Source of the DNA: Rhodeus uyekii
Lineage: Eukaryota > Chordata > Actinopteri > Cypriniformes > Acheilognathidae
Length of the DNA: 64,000 nt
Assembly: GCA_037043235.1 (NCBI GenBank)
Contig: JAWRVZ010000064.1
Coordinates: 2,036,501-2,100,500, forward strand
Direction: 5' to 3'
The notes under the pieces are model-generated. The model was given only the letters and a program-made list of their open reading frames with translations. It was not told the origin of the DNA and did not search any database. The position numbers were made by a program, and so were the translations under genes. Below are positions 24,406 through 39,400 of this stretch, one piece after another. Each line of letters begins with the position of its first letter. Positions within the stretch are counted from its first letter, which is position 1.

Positions 24406-27400
24406 TATTACAATTTTGATTGTTTTTAAATATTTTATATTTTAATATTACTTTTAAGTTCATTTTGTTCTGTGATTTGTTTGTCATTTGAAATTATGAC
24501 ATAACTCTAAATTATAACTTTCTTAAGTTGAAATTGTCACTTACTAAGTCATAATTATGACTTACTAATTAATTAATTTCAACATAGTAAGTCATAATTT
24601 CGACTTAAGTATGTCATAATTTTGATGTAGTAAGTCATAATTTCTACTTTTTATCTCATAATTTCGATTTACTAAGTCATAGTTATGTAAATCTATGTAT
24701 TGTTATGACTTAGTAAGTCATAATTTCGTCTTAGTACGTCATAATTGAGTTTTCATGTGCGTTTTTTTTTTTTTTTTTTTTTTTCTTCTTATGTGGCAGA
24801 AATGGGCTTCCATAGCTTTACCATAATAATCTCCAATATTTTTAGTTAACAAAAACAGCATTGCAAACCTTTTGAATTTTATCAGGAAAACTGCTCGATA
24901 AAGCTCATTTTATCTGACTGTGATCATTTCATTTTCTGAAGAAAGGTGTTCTGAATGGCTTTTGCTTGGGTTTATTAGCTATTTATTTACTGGCCCAAAC
25001 CAAAAGAGACCACCCTAATGTTGAATATCAAGCATGAAATTCTGGTCTCAAAAATTAGATTCTATTTCTGAATTTGAGAATGCAGAATTGCAATTAGAAT
25101 TTATGGAAGTGAAATTGAATTAGAAGAAATTCATATAACTATAATATTGAACTAGAAATGTGAAGTTTTTCCAGGTAAACTTTAAATTGTGGCTTGTCAA
25201 AGTCTCGTTCGAAAGCTTTAAAGAAAGTTTACAGTAAAGGTTTATAGGCCTTGCAGACAAACAAACGTTTGATAGATTTGTTCCAAATACTAATCCAAAA
25301 TATGAGCAACAGTAATAGTGATGTGCGCTTTAGCCAGACTGTCAAGACCCACTAAATCGAATTTAAAAACAATAGATTTTATTGCCGGGTACATTTGCTG
25401 TAGATAAAAACTTGATTTCTCAAAAGAGCTTTTGTTTGCCAGGTCAGTTTGCCCATGACTAAAAAGTTGAGTGCATTTTCATTATGCCTGCTGATACACA
25501 CTGGCGAACACACACACACACACACTTGCACATGTATACATACACACATACTCAATAAGAGTATATTATACTCCCTCAGGGGTGATTGTGAAGCTCTTTC
25601 TTCGCTCCATTTTGTGTGTGTAGCTCTTTCAGACAAACACAGAGAGAGAGAGATGGAGAGAGAGAGAGAGAGAAATAAGGCCAATCCTCAGAGGCTTCAG
25701 AGTGCATCAGCACTCAATTGAAATCTCAGATCAGATTTACTTTGACATGCTTGACGTGAGTTGCACCGTGGTTGCCATGGTAACCAGGTGATCTACACTC
25801 ACATGGCTTTACTCAGGTTGTGTGACTAAGGGACAATGTTGCTTTTACAAGGTTTCTGTTAAGATGTATTTTTTTTCAGCTATTCACTAACAGTGAGTTA
25901 GTGCAAAGTGATGCACATGCGTTTGCCCATAAAAGGTCGGATGACCTTTGAAGATGTTCAGCGTGGTGGAAATAATGTACATTACAGTGATGTCATCTCA
26001 GGGTCCGAAGCTAAAGAAAGCAATAAACAGACAGAAACAGAGTGAAACTGCAAAGGAAATATGAGTATAATTATCAATGAATATCTCAATGAAACAATAC
26101 AAATAAAACAGAAGCCTTCATTTGTCTATTAAAAAAGGCTTATTTTTCCTTTAAATCAACTGGAAATTAAGCAATGTCCTGTAATAATTCTGTTATATAT
26201 ACACTCCAGGTTTTACATTTCACACTTCTTGCTTTCACTACTCGCTTTATTCGAAATGTCTTTATAAAGGTCTTTACTGTCACTTTTAATCAATTGAATG
26301 CATCCTTGCTGAATAAAATAAATAATAATAATAAAAATAAATCTTAATGACCGCAAACTTTTTAGTAGTGTACATACACGAATATAAGATGATTCATTCT
26401 AATACTTGCAATGCCAAGGTCATGGGTTCGATTCCTAGGGAAAGCAAGAACCGATTAGTCGCTTAAATATATAAAAATTTAATTCCAGCTATTAATACTT
26501 CGTGATGCACATATGGATGTGTGTGTGTGTTTCTATAACAATGTAAATAGAAATCTGAGGTAATCTGGCTGCAAAAACTGTATGTTTGCAGCTACAAATA
26601 TTTCTATTAATACATTCATATATGTGAACCTGTGCAAAAGCTCACATACCTATTCCTTTTTTCTTTTCCTGGAAAGCCTTCATGACAACTTTCACAGACC
26701 CAGGCTAAATGCAGATTTTTTTGTGTATTTTCTGCTCTGATTCCGGACGAGAATTGTGTTGAATGATTTAGAAATGGTTTCACCTATTCTTAACAATTCA
26801 TGTACACTACTGGACAAAAGTTTGGAAATATTAAGTCTCTTTTGTTCACCAAGACTGCATTTATTTGATCAAAAATACTGTAAAAGCATTAATATTTAAC
26901 TGTTTTGCACATATTTTAAAATATAACTGTGATATCAAATTGAATTTTCATCATCATTACTCCAGTCTTCAGTGTCATGATCCCTGATCCTTCAGAAATT
27001 ATTCTAAAATGCTAATTTGTTGCTCAAGAAACATTTCTTATTATTATCAATGTTAAAAACTGTTTTTACTTGTAATATCTTTGTGGAAACTTTCAAAAAC
27101 ATAAAAATGCAATGGTTCCAAACTTATAACTGGTAGTGTTTCAGTGGTAAAAAATGTCATTAAATGTACATGAAGTATATTATATGATAGCATGTTAGCT
27201 AATTGTCTTAATTATAGTTATTATAAAGTGTTATCTCTAGCTTCTTTAGAAAAAGAAAAATCAGTTGTTGGTACTCATCTACATCTTTCACAATCTTCCT
27301 GTAGAAATCCAGACAAAGGCATCCAGTTCTTGATATCCAGGGGTTTTATTCCGGACACAGCCATTGGTGTGGCTCACTTCCTGTTGCAGAGGAAGGGTTT

Positions 27401-30400
27401 GAGCCGGCAGATGATTGGAGAGTTTCTGGGCAACAGCAAGAGGCAGTTCAACAGAGATGTGTTAGAGTGAGTCATGTCTTCATAAATGTTCATGCACTAT
27501 AGTTTTCTGTGTATCATTGTCAATTTCCAAATGAGCTGTCTGAAGCAGCAAAGAGTAAATCCTGTAAAACATCTATATAATCCCTCATAAATTAATTAAA
27601 TAAATCAGATGAATTTAAAATGACAAAAGAAGCTTCCAGTGCACTGGAACAACAAGTAACAGATAATAAAAAATTAAATAAAGATAAAAAAATAAAAAAA
27701 TATTCACAATATAAACATAATAGACGAATATTATATATACAAAAGACAAAAACTATGTACAAATGCACCACGTACATAATAGAAATATTAATAGAAATAT
27801 TTCCAAGATTATGTAAGATCCGAATTGTCAATTAATAATAATAAAATAATAATAATTAATAATAATAAAAAAATAATTTGTTACAGTGCTGGAGCTTCAT
27901 CAATTGTGCTATTAATATTAATATCAACATAGCACGTTCATGAGTTTTATATGCCATCTCTCTCTCTTTCTCAGCTGTGTGGTGGATGAGATGGATTTTT
28001 CTATGCTGGAGCTGGACGAAGCTCTGAGGAAGTTTCAGGCTCATGTGCGAGTTCAAGGAGAAGCTCAGAAAGTTGAGAGACTCATTGAAGCATTCAGGTG
28101 ACAATCACACACACACATTCAATTTTCATATTAACTGTGGCAGTTTCATCCTTTACAATAATGTGCATTCCTGTGTCATCTGTTCTTTTTCAGTCAGAGG
28201 TATTGTATGTGTAACCCTGATGTGGTGCAACAGTTTCATAACCCTGACACCATTTTCATCCTGGCCTTTGCCATCGTGCTGCTGAACACAGATATGTACA
28301 GTCCCAACATAAAACCAGAGCGCAAGATGCTGCTGGAAGACTTCATACGCAACCTACGAGGTGTGTTATGCATGCTTTGTTAATTAAAACCGAAGCATGT
28401 TGGGGATTCGAGGTCAAAGATTTAATATTTGATTTCAAATCTTGACGATTTTAATCAGCTTTCCATCTCCATGTTATCAGCTTACCATCTCCATAAATTA
28501 GCATTTTTTCATATCAAAAGAGTCATTTTGATTATCTCCTAGGAGTGTAGGCAGTGTGTGTGTGTGTGTGTCTTGGACAGATTCCTGGTCTCTGATCAAA
28601 TAGTTTTTGATCTGTTGCCTACTTCCTGTAAACACATACGGTATAAGAGAGCTGTTCTTTAAAGTGAGATGTAAAGATATGGAGACTGGAACGAAATCAG
28701 AGCATGCTATTAGTCGAGCTCTAGTTTATAATAGGACTTTTCCATAAAGCCAAAGAAATCCTCACTTTTAACAACAGTAAGTCACTTAAAAGTACACCGT
28801 GACACTTCTGCTTTTCTATATTGTCAACAAAAGATTCATTTCTATTGCACAGACCATACAGAACATTCATATACAGTGGTACCTCGAGATACGAAATTAA
28901 ACCGTTCCGAGGCGGCCTTCGTATAATGAGTTTTTTGTATCTTGGAACACATTTTACATGTAAAATGGCTAATCCGTTCCAAGCCCTCCAAAAACACCCC
29001 ATTAAATTTCATAATAAAGCTAAATTGACCTATAAACAATGAAATGACGTAAAATGTCGAAGCTTACCTTTCGAGTGAGGTTATCTCCGAAAGTGGCGGC
29101 AGAGGAGGAGGACAAACGGCAGATAACGTACATACGTACGTACACTTAACTTTACGAAAACACATAAAAAATTTAAAGTTTCGGGTGCGGAGTGGCTGAG
29201 CTAAAGCACGCCAGCACGTACGTATAGAAGATGCACGATGGGAGGGATGCTGTCCAATTAGAGAGTAGGATCTCATGGCTTGGCTAGCATCAGGAACCAA
29301 TGGGAGAGCAGGAGGATGGTGGCGAGTCTACTATAACTAAGATGGTGGCGTGCGGCGCGAGTTTCAAAATTGTTATGGGGCGAATCTCGGACTTTCAGAA
29401 ACCTTTCGTATCTTGAAAACTTTTCGTATGTAGAGCAGTCAAATTTTTCGTCTTTGCTTTCGTAACCTTGATTTTTCGTAAGTTGAGCCTTTCGTATCTT
29501 GAGATACTACTGTACACAGTTTTACCTGCCTTAATATATATGTTTGCATTTGTTTTATAATGTAAAAAAATACAACACCTTCAGGAGTGGACGATGGGGC
29601 AGACATTCCACGGGAGATGCTTGCCGGGATTTATGAGCGGATTCAGCAGAGGGAGCTACGCTCCAACGAGGACCATGTGACCTACGTTACCAGGGTGGAG
29701 CAAAGCATTCTTGGAATGAAGACGGTGAGTCACTTCTCTACCAATTAAACACAAAGGTCACGTAAATGTGAGAAGTGCATCACCTTTTGTTTCGGTTTGC
29801 ACTTGTTACAGATTTGAAAAGGTGATTAGAGACAGGGATGTAGCTGACCGAACAACCGTCTTCTCAACTTTACATTTATTAGTGGGTCTTGCTGAGCCAA
29901 ACATTACCATTACAATCACTCATACTAATGTAGCAGAGCAATAGTTTTATCTCTAACTTACCCCAAAGCACCTGCCTGGAGATTTCTGGTTAGACATTGA
30001 TTAATTGTGTCTGGGTAGTGCGAAAGGGATGAGGCGAAGACTCAATAGTGCAAGATGATGGGGATTTTATTATAACAGAAAGCAAACAAAACTCAACAAA
30101 AACCAACCCTGAAGAAAAAAACAAATCAAGACTAGACTAGAAACTTGACTCGACAATAGACAAGAGACAGGTTGACACAGCCAGTAAAACGACGACAAAA
30201 CAGCATAAGACAGCAAACACGGATGGGTTAAATAGACACAATAGGACAGATAATTGATCGGGAAACAGCTGGGACAAATCAAACTAATGACAAGGAAACA
30301 AGGAGAGAGGAGAACACAAAGAGAAGACACGGACACAATGAGAAGACACAAACTGTCAGGGTTCTGCCACATTCGGCCTAGTCATTTCTTGGTTTTGTGG

Positions 30401-33400
30401 CAGAGCTCTGACACTACCGTAGTGTCTCGTGTTTGGTGTGTGTGCCCACGGCTTTGAGGATTCGAGCCACGCGCGCGCTTGTCTGTGTGACGTCTTTTGT
30501 GCGAGTTATGATGTCTGGTCCCGATACTTTGGTCTGGTTCAGTTTTGGTTTTGGATCGGGCTTTGGGCATTCATAACTTGTGTGTTCGTTCGTTTTGTGT
30601 GTTTTGCTCATTCTCACGCGCTCTACGTTATGTGAGTGGGAGCGGTTTCAAGCTCTGCTCGTACCGCGCGCTCTCATGTCCTTGCCCTGTGTTGTAAGCA
30701 CGTGGTTCGTGTTTACGTCGGCCACGTGCTTTCATGTTGTGTTTTCAGTCACGTGCAGTTTGGTTGTCACCAGTTGCGCGTTGTCTTTGTTTAATGTGAA
30801 CATGCAGCAATGCGTCAGTCTAGTGTTTTCCCCCACGGGGTAGTTTTGTTTGCTTTTTATTTTATGTTCAATAAAAGCCCTTTTCACCTGCATCAGTGAG
30901 TCCTCGCTCATCCCTTCATCCCCAATACACGAACACTCAGCCAATGCAAACACGCATCGCTGCGTGACCACATTAAACAAAGACGCGCGCACGACACCAT
31001 GAAAGAACGCGGCCGATGAAAACATGAAGCACGTGCTTCAACAGTGCACACAGACACACTCACATAATGTAGAGCGCGCGAGAACGAGTAACCACTCGGC
31101 TCGTGCGCTCACGACAACGACGAGCACACGAGTTATGAGTGTCCGAATCCCGACCCAAAAACGAAACTGAACCAGACCAAAGTATCGGGAACGGACATCA
31201 TAACCCGCACACCAGACGTTACACAGACAAGCGTGCACGCGACTCGAATCCGCACGCACACACGCACAAAACACTAGACATTACGGTAGTGTATGAGCCC
31301 TGCTACAAAACCAAGAAATGACTAGAACGAATGTGGCAGATCGCTGACAAATTGGGGTTGGAGCTAAACTCTGCAGGACAGTGATCCTTCAGGAGCAGGA
31401 TTGGAGATCCCAGTATTAGTGTAAGTGATTTGAACAAACTTTAACACGCAAGGTATTTACTAGGTAACTTGTCCGGCACTATTTATGCAATAGTCATAAA
31501 TATTCATATCCATTCTTAACCATTTTAAGGAACAATATTTTGGGGAAACAATTCTGAAATTGTTACTCGGGGAGATTAATGGAACAGGTTTTAAAAAAAG
31601 TTTATTCAAATCAACCTGGTTCTGCATAAGAACTTACAGAATACTAGGGAAGGTAAAAAAAAAAAAAAAAAGCATGGGTTTTATAACTTAAATTTAAAAG
31701 AAATTTAAATTTCTACTTATTTTGAACTTATATGACCCCAAAAACCTTTGTCAGTTTGAAGTTTGATTAACATTATGAAGAATAATACATAAACTGCTCA
31801 AAGGATCGCCCAGTGAAATTCAAATTACAGTTTCTGGTCATTAATTTTTCACACCTCTGTATGCTAGCAGCTGTGTGAATCAGTTTAGAAAAACAGATAA
31901 AAACTTGAGACTGAAACTGTTCATTAGTTCTGTAATTTCAGATTTTGTATGACATTGTACATCCATTTGAAATATTAATTTCTTTCTTCAGCCCATGCTG
32001 CATCAGAAACTCCCTCTTTTCATTTCCTGTGCTGATGGAAGCTGTACCTTCTGAATTGAATTCACACAATATTTTCTCTCTCTTTTTCTTCCTCAGATAC
32101 TGTCGGTCCCTCACCGTAGGCTGGTGTGCTGCAGTCGACTCTATGAGGTCACCGATGTAAATAAACCACAGAAACAGGCTTCACATCAGAGGGAGGTGTT
32201 CCTCTTTAATGACCTGATAGTGGTGAGAGACACACAGATGAAAACATATTTGCACATCCAGACAACTGAAAATAAACATCATTTTTTAAAATATTTTTTA
32301 ATATTAATATTTTTTAAATATTAATATTTTTTAAAAATATTTTTCTGTTATGATGTTAGATCCTAAAACTATGCCCTAAGAAGAAGAGTGCCGCAACATA
32401 CACGTTCTGCAAGGCCATGGGCTTACTGGGAATGCAATTCCATCTGTTTGAGAATGAGTGTAAGAACACAAACACACACAAAACATAGTTATATATAATA
32501 TATGTTTATAACTTACTATATTTATAAATATAGTAATATGAATCACAAATAATAATGAATAACATTACAATAAATACATTAACTTTTATATAGCTTTTTT
32601 ATATTATTCAGTTGCTTCTGTAGAATGACCACAATAAAAAAAGAAAATACATTATTCTCTGTCTTTGAATTACCATTTTATTAAGTTTTTAACATAAAGG
32701 ACTGCATGAGTTTTCGTTAAAAGTATTTTAAAAGTGCGGATTATTATTATGTTTCATGGCTGTTCTTTGCATTAAAATGAATTATCCTAAACTTGCTGAA
32801 ATGTTCTTTTAAATATATTTTCTTTCCAACTGTGCATTCTGAATAATAAATAAATATATTTCCCTACTAATCTGCAGCCGTCAGTGCTCGTCTTCTCATT
32901 AATAGTGTTTTTCTCTTACTGATCAATATTTCATACCTGTTACGTTTACATTTTAAATGAATTTGACTGATAAAAAGGCTTGCTAGTGTGTGCTGGTGCT
33001 GTTATTCCAGCCTTTTAAAATAGTTGAATGAATGAATGTGCGGTATGTGCCTTAAATAAATGTAACGATGCTAAATATTTAACTAATCTTAACAGTAACA
33101 CACACAGTGTAGAGAAGAATGAGTCAACTACTTTGAATATGAATTAAGCATTTTGGGCATTTAAATTTAAATTTAAAACATTTAAATTATATGCAGTAAA
33201 ATGATTGACAATGAAAAATGACACAGAATAAAATATGTAATACAAATAAATATAGGTTCGTACTTATCAGGTCTCACACACTTCAGCCTCGCGGTCTCTA
33301 GTTTAGATGAGCGCTGACACCAGCTGGTGAAATAATCGCATAAGTTTAGCAATTGCTGCTTTCTCAGATTGGCTTGATTGGATCGAATCTTCATTAGATC

Positions 33401-36400
33401 TTCAGAATATCTCTTCTTCTATCACTGAAAATGTCGAGATTTTTTTTCATGCAGATAATCATTTTAGGTTTCATTTAGTCAACTAAGTGACTATAGCACA
33501 TTGACAATATACATAATAAACGATTGTACTATTTCCAAACAAAGCTCAGTGCAAGTAGTCCTTTCTGATGGTGGCATGTTGATAAAAACTTAACTAAATT
33601 TTTGATTCCTTACTCAATATTTACAGTATCAGATGTACGATACATACGATGCCTTTTCTCCATCACAGATTACCCTCATGGAATCACAATATTGTCTCCG
33701 TTCTCATCGGAGAAGAAGCAGGTGGTGAGTTTCTGTTCTCAGAGTGCAGAGGAGCTGCTCAAGTTTGTAGAGGACCTGAGAGAGAGCATCGCAGAGGTGG
33801 CAGAGATGGAACAAATTCGGATTGAGTGTGAGTGTCTCTGCATGTTACTACATGTTCATTTACTCATATTTACATGCTTAAGGGCAGTGATAGTCACATT
33901 TCTTAAATATTAATTAAAACAATCTGTGTTTCTGGACGTCCATGTTTTGTATAACAAATCTAATAAACAGATTGAAATGTTACAATCTACAGAAGAGTAA
34001 GAAACCACCTAGCAATAACATAACATGGTTAAACAATCTTAGTGATGAGTTCTCCACAATAATTTTTTATAGTGCATAGAATATTTAGATAATCTGAAGA
34101 AAAGTTAAACTATAAAGTAAAATTATGTGCAATAGAAAGATTCCATGGATTGTAAAAGATCTTCACAGATCTTCACAGAAACCATCAATACCAAAAAAGA
34201 GAGTTTGTGCTTTTTCAAGTTAATGCATTTTAAAAGGGCATCCTTATAGTATATTATGTGTGGGGTATGCTGCATGTTATTTATTGGCACTATAAATTAT
34301 TTTAAGATTTTAATTCATTATCATTACCTAAAGAAAAGCTTGAATAAAAATGAATTATCTATATTCCTCTGTGGTTTGAATGCAATGGTTGTGGCCATCA
34401 TTAAAGTGAATTATGCATGTGGCTCTCAGGGGAACTAGAAAGACAACAGGTTGTGAGAAATCAAACTAACAAGAACGGCACACAACTAGATATCCACGCT
34501 GGACCTAGTTCTACTTCAGGTACACACATACTTACATACAAAAACACGTATACTTATACACAACAATATATTTTTATAACAAAGTTTTTGATGTCTTGTG
34601 TATTTGTGTGGCTTGCAGGGGATGATTTTTATGAGAAAACGGGAAGCAACACGGTAGAGGTTTGTATCAGTAAATCGTGGTGAGAGTAAAATTATGTTCC
34701 GATTCTGTGTGGAAGTTTTTAGTGTCTATGTTTGGGAAACACCCTAGGCAAAGGGTTCCCTTTCAGTCAGTCACGCCTGGAAGCCCAATCACCATGAGCC
34801 AATGCACATTGGTGTGCAAGATTTGCAATACTTATAGCGAGTATATAAGAAGAGGGAGTTCAATTGGACATTCAGCTTGGATTTGGAGCCGAGAGGTTCT
34901 TCTCTTCTGCTCAAGCAGTCATCAACGAGTGTGCTTGTGAGTCCAGGAAACTCTTTGTTGGTGTGACGACTCTTCAGAGGTCATTGTGATCTACCCTTCA
35001 TGCTTTCTAAAAGAGCCTTTCTGCACACTGCAGGCGCAGTACTGTGCTGCAACCGGTTTCCCTTGTGCACTTCAGCACTTGAAAAAGAGCATTTCTCTAA
35101 AAGAGTAAATACTGGTGTGTCACTGCATCTTTTTTAAGATGTTATTCCACCTGTGTGTTTCTGGATGTGGTCATTACCAAGCCCTGTCTGACAGTCACTA
35201 TCGCTGCCTCACGTGTATGGGCCATGTTAGCCCCTCACTCCTCTAGCGCACAGCAAGCTGTGGAAATTTCAGATGAGATTGCTGGTCCTTCCCATGTGGG
35301 ATCTAGCATTTTATTCAAGCCACGGCGGAGGATCAGATTGCTGCATCGGAGGGTGAGCTAGAGTTCTCTGGGGATGAGGACTCGGCTGTGTTGCACCCTT
35401 TGGGGACGGTAGCATTATTCAAATCTAACCCAAACTGACAGCAATGCTTTCCTGGGCAGCTAAGAGCATCAAGCTCAAGTGGAGGCCTCAACCGTGTCCT
35501 GAACATTCAAGGCTGGACGAGTAGTATCTCGGAGCGAGCCCACACTGGTTCCCAGCACCATGCCCCAGTGCAGTTCTGCCTGGAAGTGCACAAGTAGGTT
35601 ACCAGTTTGTGCAAGGCACCATTTTCTACCTGAAACTAAGCTGGTGCTGAAGGCAATCGGAACGCCCTGTACCAGCTCTTTCTAGGCATGCCAAGTGTGA
35701 GACAGCCAACCCAGAGATGGAGGGAACGGTAGCAGCACTGGTCCCTCCAGTTGATATGAAATCAGGGTCCTGTTCTACAGCTCTGTAGAAAATCTTCTAT
35801 TCTACTTCATTGTACCTAAGAAAGTCGATAGGTAACAGTCATTGAAAATCCTCCCCTTCCGGTTTTTCTTGTCGCCTTGTGTCTTTACGAAGGTTGTGGA
35901 GGTGACCCTCGTTCCTAAACTATCTTGGTGACTGGCTCATTCTGTCTGAACACAAGGACCTGGTGCTTCAGCACCTCAGCTATATGGGATATCAACTGGG
36001 TATAGAGCAAACTCTCTCCCGTGCAGAGGATCTCTTTCTCGGTATGGAGTTGGACTAGATCAACCTCACCTTATGATGGAACATATTAATTTGTTGCTGA
36101 ACTATTTGAAATCTCTCAAGGACAGAACAGCGGCCCCACTGAAACCTTTTCAGAGGCTCTTTGGGAATATGGTATTTGCAGTAATGCCACTTCAGCACTG
36201 GCTTCAAGGCTGAATCCCGAGATGGGCATGGCATACGGCGCACACTGGGTGACAAACATCCCAGCCTGTTGCCAAACCTTCAGCCCTTGGTTGTACCTTG
36301 CATTTCTACAGGCAGGAGTTCTCCTAGAACAAGTGTCCAGGCATACTGTTGTCTCCACAGATACCGCCACCACTGTCTGGGGTGCCACATACAATGAGAA

Positions 36401-39400
36401 TGCAGCCTCTGGTGTTTGGACAGAACTCCCGACTGCATTGACATACCAATTGCCTCGAATTGTTAACAATACGTCTTGTGCTGGGCCATTTCAAAATGCT
36501 GCTACTAGGCAAGCACGTATTGGTTCATACCGACAGCACTACGACTACCGGGAACATCAATCATCATGGTGGTCTACGCTTCTGTCACATGTTGCAACTT
36601 GTCTGCCATCTCCTCCTCTGGAGGAGGAGCAGGTCTTGGTGGTTACTCTACTGACCCAACCATACCTGGTTCCTAGAACTCCCAGAAGCAGTGGACTTCG
36701 GAGATCTACCCCAAGTGGTAGACGACACCATCACTTTGGAGAGAGCTCCTTTTATGAGGTACCAAGAAGTGGTATTCTTCACCCCCAGAGATGTCCGATC
36801 AGGGAAGTGTTTTTCTTCCTGCAAGAAGGGCTGTAGTAAATGCTGTCTTCCTCCACCCTAACCAGGTGGTGAACCTACAAGTGCTGCCCCTGGATGAGAC
36901 AGACCCAGCCATTGTGCTGCTCTGTCCCATTCATGTTTTCCACACGTATGTGGTCCGAACGCAGAGCTTCTGAACCTTGGACCAGCACTTTGTCTGTTAT
37001 AGAGGAAATGCTGTTTCCATGCAGAGGATGGCTCACTGGATAGTGGACACCATAATCTTGGCATGCCAAGCCCATGACAAGCCATGGCCCCTAGGGGTTA
37101 GGGCACATTCTACCAGGAGTGTTGCTTCCTCCTGGGCACTTGCACAAGCCACCAGATGTCTGTAGAGCTGTTGGCTGGGTGACACCTAACATATTTTGAA
37201 GGTTCTATAAACTCAATGCAGAGCCAGTATACTCGCGCGTTGGGGGAGGGCCCTGCTCAGTGTCTCACTTGCTCCACCATTCCCCTCTACAGACCTAATA
37301 CATGCACTTATCTTGCTTATCTTGCTCTCTAGGTTTATGCTTTCCCAGTGTTATCCATAAATCTCAATGGACAGGTCAGTAGGAACAGCATTTATTGACT
37401 TTAACGGGAAAAGCCCCGTCCTATCCTCCATCCCAACATGTGTGGGTGGGATCAGTTGGCTTACGCAAGGTGTTGGAATGGGCAAAAATAGTGGCACTTT
37501 GGTAGGGATCCCAATTCGTCAGTTGTTCTTATGTAACGTCGGATGTGACAGACTGAAAGGGAATGTCTAGGTTATTATTGTAACCCCCATTTTCTGAAGG
37601 TGGGAATGGAAACGTTATGTCAAATCGCCACAATTGCTGTTCTACTGCTCAGCGGCCGGGCCAGCGGCCGAGCTTAGGTCCTCAGTGAAAACCTGAACGT
37701 GCAATTGCATGTTCTCTCTTCAAACACCCGCTGATGCAAATCTCACACATCAATGTCCATTGGCTTATTTAAAGTACACTCAAAGGTGATTGGGCTCTCA
37801 GGCAAGATCCCAATTCGTCAGTTACTCTGGCATAACTTCTCTGTTCCCTCCCTCAGGAAGTAACCTATACGTTTTGGATAATATCAGCATAAATGTGTAA
37901 TTTTCTGCGATGACTTTGCTTTGATAAGGGACTATGGAAATATATAAATATGTTACTATGGAAATATATTAAATAAAGAATCTTTAAATTCAGAGCATAG
38001 AACAATACTAGAGATATTTATAAAACACCTTCAAACTGTCCTTATTGATCATTTGTTCTGTTAATCAATAAGTGAAGCTATAAAGGTGTGCTGACAAAAG
38101 AAATTTCAAGAAAATTATTATCTTTAATGCAAGTCAATTGACACCAAAAATGTTGAGAATTATTATGCTGATATTTTCCCATTTTTAAGGTGAGAGCATG
38201 TATTGTAGTTAACATCACTATCTCCTTGCAGAATCAGAGATAATCTCCCCATTGGCCCCCCACTCCCTGCCCTTTGCCTTTGACCCCTGAGCTCACTCTG
38301 TCCCCTCTGTCCACCAGAACGGAGATGCCTGCCCTCGGTGTCTTCACTGCAATCACACATTACTCGTGCAGAGCAATAATAGCACTGCCATCCCTAAAAA
38401 ACAAACAAAAAAACACTGCCCCTAGTCGTGATCTGTAATCTATGGCCTCTCACTCAGGCTTTTGCTAACTGCTGTGTTTTAATCCTGCATACAGCTGCTG
38501 TTGTTGTGGGGTGAAATTTGTTAAACTTAAAAATCTTCATTCAAGTGAATAAGTGTAAATGATGTTGAAAGTGTATTAAAAAAATACGCACTGATAAACA
38601 TTCACACATACAGCCTTCAACTTAAAAAAATGTGATTGTAATGCAATGGATTTGTAAAAAAATAGCATCAATGCCATTTGCAAAATCATATTTTATCCTG
38701 TTTTACTCAGAAATGAGTTAAATTGACAGTGAAGGCATTTATGGTTTTACAAAAGATTTCTGTTTCAAATAAATTCAGTTTTTATTTATTTATTTTTTTA
38801 CTTTCTAGTCATCAGAGTCCTGAAATTGTTTTCACAAAAACTGATAACATTAAGAAATGTTTCTTTAGCAGAAAAACAGCATATTAGAATTATGTGACAT
38901 TGAAGACGGATGTAATGATGCTGAAAGTTAAGCTTTGCTGTCATAGGAATAAGTTATATTTTAAATATACATTAAGATAGTTTAACATTATTTGAAGTTG
39001 TAATATTATTTCGCAATATTACAGTATTTTTAATCAAATAAATGCAGACTTGGTGAGCTTTAAAATGGTAGTGTATATTAGATTACATAATTAAAAAGGT
39101 TTGCATATTACATATCAGATTGTAACTTAAAAAAAAGAAGATGAACATGTTATTGCTTGCGAAACAACAAAATTAAGATTTTCAATGCACGTCCAGAAAC
39201 ACCACCAGACAAGTTTTCAAGACAAGGTGCAAATTATCCAGCATGCAATAAAGACCCTCGCTGCCAAGCGTCTAGACCCTCGAGGGCCACTTTAATGCTT
39301 CTTACAGACGGATAAAAATATAACAGTCTGATTAGCCGCGCAGTAATATATGAAATGCATAAGATAGCAGTTAATTATCCAAATCATGGTAGTTCAAGTA

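Noticed and set aside
30070..31025. Several 60-100 codon frames
   Set aside because: All lie within the nested LTRs and have no protein-family resemblance.
36222..36836. 204-codon open frame
   Set aside because: It overlaps the RNase H region of the decayed DIRS element in a frame that does not match the protein. It is a chance frame.
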